DNA from: FLUQ01 sp031551515
GTDB lineage: Bacteria; Desulfobacterota; Desulfovibrionia; Desulfovibrionales; Desulfovibrionaceae
DNA length: 64,000 bases
Direction: 5' to 3'
Assembly (NCBI GenBank): GCA_031551515.1
Contig: JAVBNL010000036.1
Span: forward strand, 1 to 64,000
In this document: one piece after another, positions 51,578 to 59,956 of the stretch
Layout of the letters: each line of letters begins with the position of its first letter
How positions within the stretch are numbered: the stretch's first letter is position 1
Notes under the pieces: model-generated
The model's database searches: none
What the model was told of the DNA's origin: nothing
The model's input: only the letters and a program-made list of their open reading frames with translations
Position numbers and translations under genes: made by a program

Positions 51578-52159
51578 CTATTTGAAGATCGCCAGCAGCA
51601 CATCCGCAAGTGGGCGCTTCGGCACATGGTGCGCGTCTTTTTCGTCGCGCCAGTAGTTTGTGGATTGCCCTTTTTGCAGCGTATCCAGAATGACGGTTTC
51701 AGCCGGGTAGCCCACGGCCAGCACCAGCAGAACCGTTACATCCTCAGGAAAGCCGACGACTTCGTGAATGGCTTTGGGGTTGATATTCGCCAGCATGCAG
51801 CAACCTATGCCTTTTTCCATAAGGCCCAGTTGAATGGTCTGCGCGGCGATGCCCATATCGGCCTGATGAAATTTGCTGTTCGCCATATCACCGCCGATCA
51901 CGACGTAACCTGCCGGGCGTTCGCCTTCTTGCGGGCCTTTCCAGTCTTTCAACTGCGCGGCCCAGCGCACCAACGGAAAAAGACGCGCGTTACATTCGGG
52001 CGAGGCGGAAACGGCATAGCGCATCAGCTGCTGGTTGCCCGCGCAGGACGTAATGCGCGCCGCATCCACCAGGTCGATCAGAATATTTACATCCACGGGT
52101 TTATCTTCTTGAAAGCGGCGGTATGAGCGGGCTTTGGTCACCAGATCTTTTATGCTCAT
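51578..52159 (-). CDS. Nitroreductase-family protein
   Basis: The 193-residue FMN-dependent oxidoreductase has the family core: SYRRFQEDKPVDVNILIDLV, AARITSCAGNQQLMRYAV, a central GIAAQTIQLGLMEKGIGCCM, and VLLVLAVGYPAE. Such enzymes reduce nitro-compounds, quinones or flavins with NAD(P)H. ATG at 52159 follows a GAGGAGAAG site. It is monocistronic. Confidence 0.9.
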   Translation of the reverse strand: MSIKDLVTKARSYRRFQEDKPVDVNILIDLVDAARITSCAGNQQLMRYAVSASPECNARLFPLVRWAAQLKDWKGPQEGERPAGYVVIGGDMANSKFHQADMGIAAQTIQLGLMEKGIGCCMLANINPKAIHEVVGFPEDVTVLLVLAVGYPAETVILDTLQKGQSTNYWRDEKDAHHVPKRPLADVLLAIFK

Positions 52160-52314
52160 GGCTTCTCCTCGTAGAGGTGGCAGTGCTGGCAGTGGTGTTT
52201 TGTTCAAGCATATCGTTGGCTGATCAGGCTCCACATGTCAAGAACGGCCCGGCGCTTGCCATGCGGAAAGAAGTGATGCATGCAGAACGCTAAACGACCA
52301 ACAAGGAAACCGGA

Positions 52315-53097
52315 ATGCCTGCCATCACGCGTATGGTGATGTTTTTTCTTCTGTTCTGCGCCCTGCCCGCATCCGCGGCGGAAAACACGCCTCCCCGCAC
52401 GGTGCACGTGCTGGTGGCCCTGTGCGACAACATCTCTCAGGGCATCGTGCCGGTGCCCCCGGCTTTGGGCAACGGGCAGGACACCTTGAAAAACCTCTAT
52501 TGGGGTGCGGGATACGGCGTCAAAACCTTTCTGCGCAAGCAAACTGACTGGAAAGAATCGGAAAGCGTAAAAAACCCCGCGCCGGGCATTTTGGAACGCA
52601 TAGTTTTTCGCCATACCGCGACGAACACGATTTTAATAGCCGACGCGTACGATGGCGCGTACATCAAGGAAACCATCGTTGATTTTTTTGACTATTCCGC
52701 CGGACGGAAAAAACTGGCACTGAGCGTCAAGGGTTCCCCCGTTCCCGCCGGGGGAGCCGCGTCGTTCATCATCTACATAGGCCATAACGGGTTGATGGAC
52801 TTCAGTCTGGACCAGACCCCGGTGAACGCCGACGGCAGAACCCGCGACGCCGCCGTGTTCGCCTGCATCAGCGACCGCGATTTCGCGGCGGCTCTGCACC
52901 GGGCCGGAGCGCGCCCTCTGATTCTGACCACCAACCTGATGTGCCCGGAAGCGTATACCCTGCACGCGCTGGTGAATGCCTGGATACAAGGAGAAACACC
53001 CCAGCGCATGCACGAAGCCGTTGCGCAGGCCTATAACACGTATCAAAAATGCGGCCTGACCGGAGCGCGGCGGCTTTTCACCACCATGTCGCGTTGA
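52315..53097 (+). CDS. Secreted protein of unknown function
   Basis: The 260-residue protein has a clear signal peptide (MVMFFLLFCALPASAAENTP, cleavage after ASA). The mature protein begins RTVHVLVALCDN and shows an alpha/beta pattern with ILIADAYDG, FIIYIGHNGLMDF and LILTTNLMCPEAYTLHALVN. The spacing of short strands and DxYDG/GHNG loops would suit a periplasmic hydrolase, but no catalytic motif can be named. A tRNA gene follows 84 bp later. Confidence 0.7.
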   Translation: MPAITRMVMFFLLFCALPASAAENTPPRTVHVLVALCDNISQGIVPVPPALGNGQDTLKNLYWGAGYGVKTFLRKQTDWKESESVKNPAPGILERIVFRHTATNTILIADAYDGAYIKETIVDFFDYSAGRKKLALSVKGSPVPAGGAASFIIYIGHNGLMDFSLDQTPVNADGRTRDAAVFACISDRDFAAALHRAGARPLILTTNLMCPEAYTLHALVNAWIQGETPQRMHEAVAQAYNTYQKCGLTGARRLFTTMSR

Positions 53098-53129
53098 TTC
53101 GGGCGTTACCGGCCGTCCGCGACTTTGCC

Positions 53130-53159
53130 TTGACAAGGGCGGGCAAAGAACCATACAAA
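53130..53159 (+). promoter_or_regulatory. Promoter of tRNA(CAT)
   Basis: A perfect -35 TTGACA (53130-53135) is followed after 18 bp by a -10 TACAAA (53154-53159), 22 bp before the tRNA 5' end. Confidence 0.6.
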
Positions 53160-53181
53160 AGCCGCTCAATTCACGTCTTAC

Positions 53182-53257
53182 GGGCCTATAGCTCAGTTGG
53201 CAGAGCCGCCGGCTCATAACCGGCCGGTCCGAGGTTCGAATCCTCGTGGGCCCACCA
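53182..53257 (+). tRNA. tRNA with anticodon CAT (Met or Ile2)
   Basis: A 76-nt cloverleaf begins GGGCCTA, with anticodon loop CTCATAA (anticodon CAT), T-arm GAGGTTCGAATCCTC and encoded CCA. It lacks the initiator hallmark of a mismatched first acceptor pair (G1-C72 pairs here), so it is an elongator Met or the lysidine-modified Ile tRNA. Its 3' half is duplicated 5.3 kb downstream. Confidence 0.95.
53205..53254 (+). repeat. tRNA 3'-half, left copy of a direct repeat (attL-like)
   Basis: Fifty bases of the tRNA (D-stem end through the acceptor 3' strand) recur at 58555-58604 with 46 matches. Tyrosine-recombinase islands insert at such tRNA 3' ends and leave a duplicate at the far border. Confidence 0.7.
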
Positions 53258-53267
53258 GAAAATTCAA

Positions 53268-53295
53268 CCGAGTACAGATTTGTATCTGTACTCGG
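53268..53295 (+). terminator. Terminator of tRNA(CAT)
   Basis: A perfect 12-bp stem CCGAGTACAGAT / ATCTGTACTCGG with a TTGT loop and eight following T residues starts ten bases after the tRNA. Confidence 0.9.
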
Positions 53296-53303
53296 TTTTT
53301 TTT

Positions 53304-53590
53304 ATGCCGCCCATATGCCGCCCTCTTTCGAGCTTGTTACCAAGCTGCATGCATCGCGTTGCCACTAGATATATATCTATATTTATTTGGGATAACAAAC
53401 ACAACAATCGATGTATAAACTATTTTTAAACACATAACTGATTGCTTGTACACTTTTTTATACGCAATTTTTTAATTTTTATTTCACTTTTTGCTTAACA
53501 AATAAAAAATTAAGATTATGTTCTTTGATAGTTGTTTATTTTGTTCTTTTGCAGTGAACATTATTACAATAACATCAAAGGAGTGCATAT
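53304..53590. other. AT-rich leader before the ABC transporter operon
   Basis: Nearly 290 bp of mostly AT-rich sequence without a credible gene. It holds the probable promoter near its right end; the remainder shows A/T tracts only. It may be what remains of the island's left arm. Confidence 0.5.
53541..53570 (+). promoter_or_regulatory. Promoter with internal inverted repeat
   Basis: A -35 TTGTTC (53541-53546) and -10 TACAAT (53565-53570) are spaced 18 bp. TGTTC (53542-53546) and GAACA (53556-53560) form an inverted repeat with a nine-base gap, overlapping the promoter as an operator would. No standard 19-bp Fur box is seen. Confidence 0.35.
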
Positions 53591-54592
53591 ATGCGCACCA
53601 AAATCATCAGCCTGTTGTTAGGGCTCTTTCTGGTTGCTGGAACCGTGGTTAACGCGGCAGCAGCGCAGGAAAACCTCATTGTGTACACCTCAATGAAAGA
53701 ATCCCTCATCGGCAAACTGCGGGAGGCTTTTGTGAAAAAGCACCCTGAAGTGAACATGGACTACCAATCGGCCGGGGCGGGCAAGCTGATGGCCAAAATC
53801 GCGACTGAACGGCAGGCCGGGAAAATACTGGCCGACGTCATATGGACCAGCGAAGTTCCCGATTTTTACAATATGAAGCAGGACGGGATGCTTGAAAAGT
53901 ATGTTTCGCCGGAAATCAAAAATGTTCTGAACCCGTTCCCGGATTTTGACGGCAGCTTCGCCGCGGCCCGGCTGGGCACGCTGGGCATAGCCTACAATAC
54001 CCGGTTCGTGAAAAAAGCCCCCACATCGTGGCAGGACATGACCAAACCCGAATACCGGGGGGCCTTCGGCATTGCCAACCCGGCTCTTTCCGGCACGGCC
54101 TATATGAGCGTGTCGCTGCTGTCCAAACAGTTCGGCTGGGACTACATCCGCAAGTTGCAGGCCAACAAGGCGAAAATGGGGCAAGGCTCCGGCCAGGTCA
54201 TCGACGATACGGCTTCCGGCGAATTGCTGGCGAGCCTGGCTGTTGACTACATCACCAACGACAAGATTTCCAAGGGCGCAACCATGGTCATGGACTACCC
54301 TAAAGAAATGCTGGTCGTGCCCAGCCCCGTGGCCATCGTGAAAGGCACTCCCAACCTGGACGCCGCGAAAAAATTCGAAGACTTTCTGCTGTCCAAGGAA
54401 GCGCAGACCATTATCGCCGGTGAAGGCACCCTGCCCGTGCGCACCGATGTGACCGTGCCCGCGAAGTACGCCATGCCCACTCCCGCGGAAGCCATGAAAC
54501 GGTCTATTCCCATTGATTACAAGGGGATACTGACACAGAAAGAAGCAATCATCAAAAAATTCACCGACATCATGGCCGGCAAAAAAGTCTAG
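53591..54592 (+). CDS. ABC transporter substrate-binding protein (FbpA/AfuA type)
   Basis: The 333-residue periplasmic protein has a Sec signal peptide (MRTKIISLLLGLFLVAGTVV, cleavage near AAAAQEN) and the family opening ENLIVYTSMKESLIGKLREA. The core (YQSAGAGKLMAKIATERQAG, DVIWTSEVPDFYNM, LGTLGIAYNTRFVKKAP) places it in the iron(III)/phosphonate/phosphoglycerate group. The adjacent Tyr-Tyr pair that binds iron in classical FbpA is not evident, so the ligand may be ferric iron or a different anion such as an organophosphate. A strong AAGGAG site precedes the ATG. It is first in a four-gene operon. Confidence 0.88.
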   Translation: MRTKIISLLLGLFLVAGTVVNAAAAQENLIVYTSMKESLIGKLREAFVKKHPEVNMDYQSAGAGKLMAKIATERQAGKILADVIWTSEVPDFYNMKQDGMLEKYVSPEIKNVLNPFPDFDGSFAAARLGTLGIAYNTRFVKKAPTSWQDMTKPEYRGAFGIANPALSGTAYMSVSLLSKQFGWDYIRKLQANKAKMGQGSGQVIDDTASGELLASLAVDYITNDKISKGATMVMDYPKEMLVVPSPVAIVKGTPNLDAAKKFEDFLLSKEAQTIIAGEGTLPVRTDVTVPAKYAMPTPAEAMKRSIPIDYKGILTQKEAIIKKFTDIMAGKKV

Positions 54593-54688
54593 CAACGGGC
54601 CGCGAGGCGCAGGCCGTCCCGCCGGGGAGGAGCTATCCTCCCCGGCGCCTCAATTCGTGCGCGGACGCATTGTCTGAAGAGGTATACC

Positions 54689-55786
54689 ATGGCTACGATT
54701 CAACTGAAAAACATACATAAGGCCTTCGGCAAACAACAGGTGCTGCGGGACCTTTCGCTGACGGTGAACCACGGGGAATGCTTCACCATCCTGGGGCCGT
54801 CCGGGTGCGGAAAAACCGTGCTGCTGCGGTTGATCGCGGGCTTTGAAACGCCGGATGCGGGCGAGATACGCATCGGGGATACGCTGGTGGCCGGGGGAGC
54901 GGAAGGCGTTTCCGTACCGCCCAACGAGCGGGAGCTGGGCGTGGTCTTTCAGGATTACGCGGTCTGGCCGCATATGACTGTGGCGGCCAACGTAGGGTAC
55001 CCGTTGAAGCTGGCCAAAACGCCACCGGATGTTTTGGCCGGAAGGGTCAGGGAAACCGTGGCCCTGGTCAACATGAGCGGGCTGGAGGACAGGCTGCCCT
55101 CCGAATTGTCCGGCGGGCAGCAACAGCGCGTTGCCCTGGCCCGCGCCCTTATCGCCAAACCTTCGCTGATGCTGCTGGATGAACCGCTGTCTAACCTCGA
55201 TGCCAATCTGCGTGAGGAAATGCGGTTTGAAATCAAAGAATTGCAGCACAAACTGGGCATCACCGTTCTATATGTGACGCATGACCAGGAAATCGCCCTC
55301 GCCATTTCCGACCGCATGGCCATCATGGACGAAAGCGGACTTATCCGTCAGACAGGCACGCCGTGGGAAATATTCGAACAGCCCGCAGACAGCTTTATTT
55401 TCAACTTCATGGGTGTCGCCAATTTTCTGCCGGTACGGCATGAAAATGGCGGCTTTTTTGTGGGGCGGGGGGCGCAACCCATCCCCTGGCATGCGCCCAA
55501 GGGTGATGCGCAACGCTGGGTGGCGGCTTTTCGTCCTTCCGACGTATCCATCCGCCGGCCGGGCGGCGCGGGCCGGTCTTTACGCGGCGTGGTCAAACGG
55601 GCCAGTTTTCTGGGTGCGATGATGGATTATCTGGTGGAAATAGACGGGGCGCATCTGCGCACCGAAACGGAAACTCTGGGCGCCGCGACCGGCGGGTTGC
55701 TGTTTGCGGAAGGCGAGGCATGCGAAATCACCTTCCGCACGCTGCACTGGTTTGACGCGGCAAGCCTGGCGGAGGCGGCATCATGA
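54689..55786 (+). CDS. ABC transporter ATP-binding protein 1 (FbpC/PotA type)
   Basis: The 365-residue ATPase has Walker A GPSGCGKTVLL (from about residue 37), Q-loop VVFQDYAVWPHM, signature LSGGQQQRVALARALI, Walker B SLMLLDEPLSNLD and H-loop YVTHDQE, followed by a C-terminal TOBE-like regulatory domain (AFRPSDVSIRRP, GVVKRASFLGAMMDYLVEID). It is canonical in all motifs. Its stop overlaps the permease start (ATGATG). A second, divergent ATPase gene ends the operon. Confidence 0.92.
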   Translation: MATIQLKNIHKAFGKQQVLRDLSLTVNHGECFTILGPSGCGKTVLLRLIAGFETPDAGEIRIGDTLVAGGAEGVSVPPNERELGVVFQDYAVWPHMTVAANVGYPLKLAKTPPDVLAGRVRETVALVNMSGLEDRLPSELSGGQQQRVALARALIAKPSLMLLDEPLSNLDANLREEMRFEIKELQHKLGITVLYVTHDQEIALAISDRMAIMDESGLIRQTGTPWEIFEQPADSFIFNFMGVANFLPVRHENGGFFVGRGAQPIPWHAPKGDAQRWVAAFRPSDVSIRRPGGAGRSLRGVVKRASFLGAMMDYLVEIDGAHLRTETETLGAATGGLLFAEGEACEITFRTLHWFDAASLAEAAS

Positions 55787-57498
55787 TGGCACAGGCAATA
55801 AATTCCCACGCGAAACGTGGCTTTTGGGGCTGTTTCGGCACGGCACAGATCGTTCTGACCCTTTCCATCGCCATTCTGGTGATCGTGGTCGCGGTGCCCG
55901 TAATTCTGATTTTTATCAGCGCGTTCTGGGCCCACGGCAAACTCAACCTGGCCGACGTCGCGGCCGTGCTCAGCCAGCCGGATACCTACCAGGCCCTGCT
56001 CAATTCCATCTACATCGCCTGCGGCACCACCCTGGGCAGCACCATCGTGGGCACCTTTTTCGCCTGGCTGGTGACCCGCACCGACTTGCCTTTCAAGCGG
56101 CTGATGAAGGCCATGTTCATGGTGCCTTTCATGCTGCCTTCCTTCATCGGGGCCCTGGCCTGGAAAATGCTGCTTTCTCCTCGGGCCGGGCTGATCAACC
56201 ACTGGCTGATGAACCTGGGGCTGAGCGGCGGCATATTCAACATATACAGCTACCACGGGATTATGGCCGTAGAGGTCATGTACCTGTTTCCCTTTGTCTT
56301 CATTCAGGTCTGCGGCGCGCTGGAACGCATGGACCCCACCCTTGAGGAATCGGCCCGCATTTCCGGCGCGGGCCTGTTCACCATAACCAGCAAGATCACC
56401 ATCCCCCTGGTGCTGCCCAGCATTCTTTCCGGGTCGCTCCTGATCATGCTGTATTCCATGGCCCAATTCGGAACCGTGGCCGTACTGGGCATGGAGAGCG
56501 GCATTTTCAACATCCCCACGCTGATTTACGAGCGCATCCACCAAAGCGCCGGGTCTTTTGACGCCATCCGCACGGGCACGGTGCTGGCTGCCGTGCTGGT
56601 GGTTTCCGCCGCCTGCATCATCTGGCTGCAGAACAAAATCCTGGGCAAGGGCCACTACCAGATCATCGCGGGCAAAAGCTTCAGGCCCATGGAGCTCAAG
56701 CTGCGGCGCCTGCGCATCCCCTTGCTGCTCTTTTGCATGGCCTACATCGGCTTTACCGTCGTGCTGCCCACGGTGATCATCTTTCTGGTGGGCGGGTTGA
56801 AAACCTACGGCCTGCCCTTCACCTGGGCCAACCTTTCGCTGCACAACTACCGCGATATCCTGTTCGACCAGCAACTGACCCGCGACGCCATTTTCAACAG
56901 CGTGACCCTGGGCCTTTCCGCCGCGCTGATCACCATGTTCGCCGGGGTGATGATCTCCTATGTTATTGTGAAGATGAAGGTACGAGGCAAGGGCATTCTG
57001 GAATTTCGGGGCATGCGGCCCTTTTCCGTGCCCGGCTCCGTCATCGCCCTGGGTGTGATCCTGGCCTGGAGCGGCCGTTTCGGCATCAATCTGTACAATA
57101 CGATCTGGATCATCCTCGTGGCCTATATCGCGCGCTACATGGCCTTTTCTCTGAAAGCCAACTCCGCCGCCCTGGAACAGGTGCACGACTCCCTGGTCGA
57201 GGCGGCGCGGGCCTGCGGCGCGACCATGTGGCAGGCCCTGCGCGACATTGTGCTGCCGCTGGTGCGGCCCGGCATGATCGCGGCATTTTTTCTGATATTT
57301 CTGCCCGCCCTGCGAGAACTGACGGTTTCCATCATGCTCTACGCCCCCACCACCCGCACCATCGGGGTCACCATCTACACGCTGAACGAAGATGGGGAAA
57401 CCGTTTCCGCCGCCGCTCTCGCGGGCATCGCCCTGATCCTGATCATCACCGCCCAGTTTCTGATCAACCGTTTTACGGCCAGGTACGGCAAGAGGTGA
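55783..57498 (+). CDS. ABC transporter permease, fused two-domain (FbpB type)
   Basis: The 571-residue protein has about 12 membrane helices in two homologous halves, as in FbpB/AfuB, so one polypeptide provides both halves of the channel. Each half has the EAA loop that docks the ATPase: EESARISGAGLFTITSKITI in the first, and VEAARACGATMWQALRDIVL in the second. The ATG overlaps the stop of ATPase 1; ATPase 2 follows four bases after its own stop. Confidence 0.9.
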   Translation: MMAQAINSHAKRGFWGCFGTAQIVLTLSIAILVIVVAVPVILIFISAFWAHGKLNLADVAAVLSQPDTYQALLNSIYIACGTTLGSTIVGTFFAWLVTRTDLPFKRLMKAMFMVPFMLPSFIGALAWKMLLSPRAGLINHWLMNLGLSGGIFNIYSYHGIMAVEVMYLFPFVFIQVCGALERMDPTLEESARISGAGLFTITSKITIPLVLPSILSGSLLIMLYSMAQFGTVAVLGMESGIFNIPTLIYERIHQSAGSFDAIRTGTVLAAVLVVSAACIIWLQNKILGKGHYQIIAGKSFRPMELKLRRLRIPLLLFCMAYIGFTVVLPTVIIFLVGGLKTYGLPFTWANLSLHNYRDILFDQQLTRDAIFNSVTLGLSAALITMFAGVMISYVIVKMKVRGKGILEFRGMRPFSVPGSVIALGVILAWSGRFGINLYNTIWIILVAYIARYMAFSLKANSAALEQVHDSLVEAARACGATMWQALRDIVLPLVRPGMIAAFFLIFLPALRELTVSIMLYAPTTRTIGVTIYTLNEDGETVSAAALAGIALILIITAQFLINRFTARYGKR

Positions 57499-57501
57499 GT
57501 T

Positions 57502-58569
57502 ATGGCATACGTGCGGCTTATTGATGTGACCAAACGGTTCGGGGCCGTGACCGCCGTCAACGCCCTGAACCTTGAGATAGAACGGGGCGAGTGTTTTTCC
57601 ATGCTCGGCCCTTCCGGCTGCGGCAAGACCACAACCCTGCGCATGATCGCCGGGTTCGAGGACCTGGATGACGGTGAGATTCACGTGGGCGACCGCCTGC
57701 TTTCTTCCAAGCGCAAAGGCTATTACCTGCCGCCGGAAAAGCGCGATTTCGGCATGGTGTTTCAAGCTTTTGCCGTATGGCCGCATCTGACTGTGTATGA
57801 GAACGTGGCCTTTCCCCTGCGCATCCGCAAGGTGGCCGCATCCGAACGGGACCGCCGGACAAAAGACGCCCTGCAGGCTACCAACTTGCTGGATATCGCG
57901 GACAAAAGCCCGGAAGATCTTTCGGGCGGCGGCAAACAGCGCGTGGCCCTGGCCCGGGCCCTGGCCATCAACCCTAATGTGATGCTGCTGGACGAGCCCC
58001 TTTCCAGCCTGGACCCGCACCTGCGGGAAGAGATGCGCTTTGAGATCAAGGAACTGCAGAAACAATACGGGTTTTCTATCATCTACGTCACCCATGACCA
58101 GGCGGAAGCCATGGCCCTTTCCGACCGCATTCTGGTCATGAAGCAGGGCGTGGTGCAGCAGATCGACACCCCGTTGAACGTTTACAGCCACCCTGCCAAC
58201 AAGTTCGTGTTCAGTTTCATCGGCCTGTCCAACTTTCTGGAACTGGCCCCCCGCGACGGGAGGCTGGCCACTCTAAACGGCGACTGCGGCCTGCCCCCGG
58301 ACATGGCCCCGCCGCCGGAGCTCGCGGGCAAACCCGTGCTGCTGGCCAGCCGGCCTTCGGAAGTCGAGTTTGCAATGGCGCATGGGGAAAGCGGCCTGAG
58401 CGGCACGGTGCTGCGCAAATCGTTTCTGGGCGAGACGCTGGACTACCAGGTCGATGTCGGCGGACAGACCCTGCGGATTCAGAAAGGCCGGCGCAATCCG
58501 GGGCCGGAAGCCGGCGAGGCTTGTTATCTGCGGTTTTTACGGCCGCATTGGTATGCCGCCGACTCATAA
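57502..58569 (+). CDS. ABC transporter ATP-binding protein 2 with atypical signature
   Basis: The 355-residue ATPase has Walker A GPSGCGKTTTL, Q-loop MVFQAFAVWPHLT, Walker B VMLLDEPLSSLDP, H-loop YVTHDQAEAM and a TOBE domain. The signature reads DLSGGGKQRVALARAL, with Gly-Lys where LSGGQQQR is normal. The last codons (GCC GCC GAC TCA TAA) are part of a copied tRNA 3' half, so the protein's end and stop codon come from tRNA sequence; the original C terminus may have been longer. It starts four bases after the permease. Confidence 0.9.
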   Translation: MAYVRLIDVTKRFGAVTAVNALNLEIERGECFSMLGPSGCGKTTTLRMIAGFEDLDDGEIHVGDRLLSSKRKGYYLPPEKRDFGMVFQAFAVWPHLTVYENVAFPLRIRKVAASERDRRTKDALQATNLLDIADKSPEDLSGGGKQRVALARALAINPNVMLLDEPLSSLDPHLREEMRFEIKELQKQYGFSIIYVTHDQAEAMALSDRILVMKQGVVQQIDTPLNVYSHPANKFVFSFIGLSNFLELAPRDGRLATLNGDCGLPPDMAPPPELAGKPVLLASRPSEVEFAMAHGESGLSGTVLRKSFLGETLDYQVDVGGQTLRIQKGRRNPGPEAGEACYLRFLRPHWYAADS

Positions 58570-58604
58570 CCGGCCTGTCCGAGGTTCGCATCCTCGTGGG
58601 CTCA
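58555..58604 (+). repeat. tRNA 3'-half, right copy of the direct repeat (attR-like)
   Basis: This copy of tRNA(CAT) bases matches 53205-53254 at 46 of 50 positions; the differences are at 58561, 58576, 58589 and 58602. It lacks the CCA and the 5' half and overlaps the last five codons of the upstream ATPase gene. Confidence 0.8.
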
Positions 58605-58605
58605 A

Positions 58606-58654
58606 AAACACCAAGAAGACAGCCATGTCTAGCATGGCTGTCTTCTTGGTGTTT
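58606..58654. terminator. Terminator with a 22-bp perfect stem
   Basis: Arms 58606-58627 and 58633-58654 are exact complements around TCTAG, directly after the tRNA-derived repeat. It lies between the ABC operon (+) and the converging patatin gene (-). Confidence 0.85.
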
Positions 58655-58687
58655 GGCGGTTACAGGCGCGCGCTTTCGAGGCCGCTG

Positions 58688-59719
58688 TTATTTGTTCGCG
58701 ATGCTTTCGCCGGGATTGTCATACCACTCGAAATACCGCCGGGTCCACGATCTGCCCGAATCCACCAGTTCTTCTTTGGTTGCGTCGGCGAGAGAAAACT
58801 CCGTCGCTCCAACGCCAAGGGTATCGATGTATATGGTGCGTTGCCAGTCGTCGCTATGCAAATGCGTATTGTTCTGAGAATCAAGATAGGTCAAAGCGAT
58901 GCGCTTGATAAAATCGAACAGGCTCTTGACCGCGTGAACCGCAGGTTCTTTCTGGTCTCTGAACATCGCGATTTCGTCCTTGCTGTCCAGGCGGAATCCC
59001 AACGTTTCCTTGTTGTAGACGTACGGCGAACTTTGCGGGTGTTCTTTCAAAAACGCCTGATTCACGGCCGCATAATACTCGGTCTTTCTGCCCCCTCCAT
59101 CGCTTGCCACATATTTTTCGCGATCGAAAATCTTGACCGGGTAATTGTCAATGACACCGCCGTCCACGTACACGTCCTGGCGCTGCCCATGACGCTTAGC
59201 CGCAAAAAAGAAGGGGATGGACATGGAGAAGCGCACCGCGTCCACAATGCGCGCATCCGGAGTCTTTTCCGCCGAAAAAACTTCTGAAAAGCCGGTGCAC
59301 AAATTGGTCACCATGAAATGCATGCTTTTGAAGGACTTGGCTTTCTTCATGGACTCCACTTCCGCAAAGGTGGTGTCAACACTCCCGGTTTTGGCTTTTA
59401 CAAGGTCGGCCAGCCAGCTGTGGCAGAAATCTCCCTTGAACCAGCCGTAGGAAGTAAAGAGCCTGATAGAGTTACGGATAAGCCCCAGATTGGCATCCAT
59501 CATTTTTTTGAAATCCAGTTCCCAAAGGATGTCGCGCGTCTCTTCGTTCGAATAGCCAAGGCCGACCAACGCGGCGTTGATGGCGCCGGCGGATGTTCCG
59601 GCAACCCGTTGTATGGCGGGGAGGATGCCGCGCGCTTCCAACTCCTGCATTGCGCCGACATACGCTATGCCCTTCACGCCGCCGCCCTCGAACACCAGGT
59701 TTTTGAAGTGGTACACCAC
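58688..59719 (-). CDS. Patatin-like phospholipase
   Basis: The 343-residue protein has the patatin Ser-Asp dyad: oxyanion loop FEGGGVKGIAYVGAM, nucleophile elbow VAGTSAGAIN (Ser about 43) and Asp in VYVDGGVIDNYPV. Such enzymes are lipid acyl hydrolases; some are type-secreted or anti-phage effectors. It has no signal peptide. GTG at 59719 is preceded by an AAGGAGAG site. It is a single gene between the ABC transporter island and the fez-like cluster, and no CBASS or secretion partner is next to it. Confidence 0.9.
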   Translation of the reverse strand: MVYHFKNLVFEGGGVKGIAYVGAMQELEARGILPAIQRVAGTSAGAINAALVGLGYSNEETRDILWELDFKKMMDANLGLIRNSIRLFTSYGWFKGDFCHSWLADLVKAKTGSVDTTFAEVESMKKAKSFKSMHFMVTNLCTGFSEVFSAEKTPDARIVDAVRFSMSIPFFFAAKRHGQRQDVYVDGGVIDNYPVKIFDREKYVASDGGGRKTEYYAAVNQAFLKEHPQSSPYVYNKETLGFRLDSKDEIAMFRDQKEPAVHAVKSLFDFIKRIALTYLDSQNNTHLHSDDWQRTIYIDTLGVGATEFSLADATKEELVDSGRSWTRRYFEWYDNPGESIANK

Positions 59720-59874
59720 GGCATCTCTCCTTGATGAATAGGGTATCGGTCACAGAAAAGGTAGAGAGTTCACGGTAAAAGGGCAAGAGGGATTCCCCAT
59801 GACTTCATCAAATAGATACTGAAATATTAATCTCAAATATAATTTATAGTTATTTATAATTTACAGTTAATAAT

Positions 59875-59912
59875 TGATTGATTTTGACAATCATACTCAG
59901 ATACAGTAGTAA
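59875..59912 (+). promoter_or_regulatory. Promoter of the fez-like cluster with overlapping palindrome
   Basis: A perfect -35 TTGACA (59884-59889) is followed 17 bp later by a weak -10 TAGTAA (59907-59912). An inverted repeat TGATTG-N7-CAATCA (59875-59893) overlaps the -35, a fitting position for a metal-responsive repressor. The 60 bp upstream are very AT-rich (TTATAGTTATTTATAATTTA-like). No exact Fur consensus is present. Confidence 0.45.
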
Positions 59913-59956
59913 AGCGCATACGAACACCGGCCACATTTCACGCAAAGGAGATTGCA

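Larger units (their letters stand above)
53205..58604 (+). mobile_element. Candidate genomic island flanked by tRNA 3'-half repeats
   Basis: A 5.4-kb segment bounded by the two 50-bp tRNA-derived repeats contains only an AT-rich leader and a four-gene ABC transporter operon. No integrase or other mobility gene lies inside, so if it was an island it has lost its integrase or was moved in trans. The G+C of the transporter genes is similar to the host. Confidence 0.5.

Noticed and set aside
53400..53590. Fur box in the ABC transporter leader
   Set aside because: No stretch matches the GATAATGATAATCATTATC consensus convincingly; AT-richness alone gives chance partial matches.
55627..58191. An 854-codon open frame on the minus strand, antisense to the ABC transporter genes
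   Set aside because: The plus strand carries three genes with complete motifs here. The antisense product is rich in His, Gly and Gln without any domain, the usual result of reading GC-rich codons in reverse.
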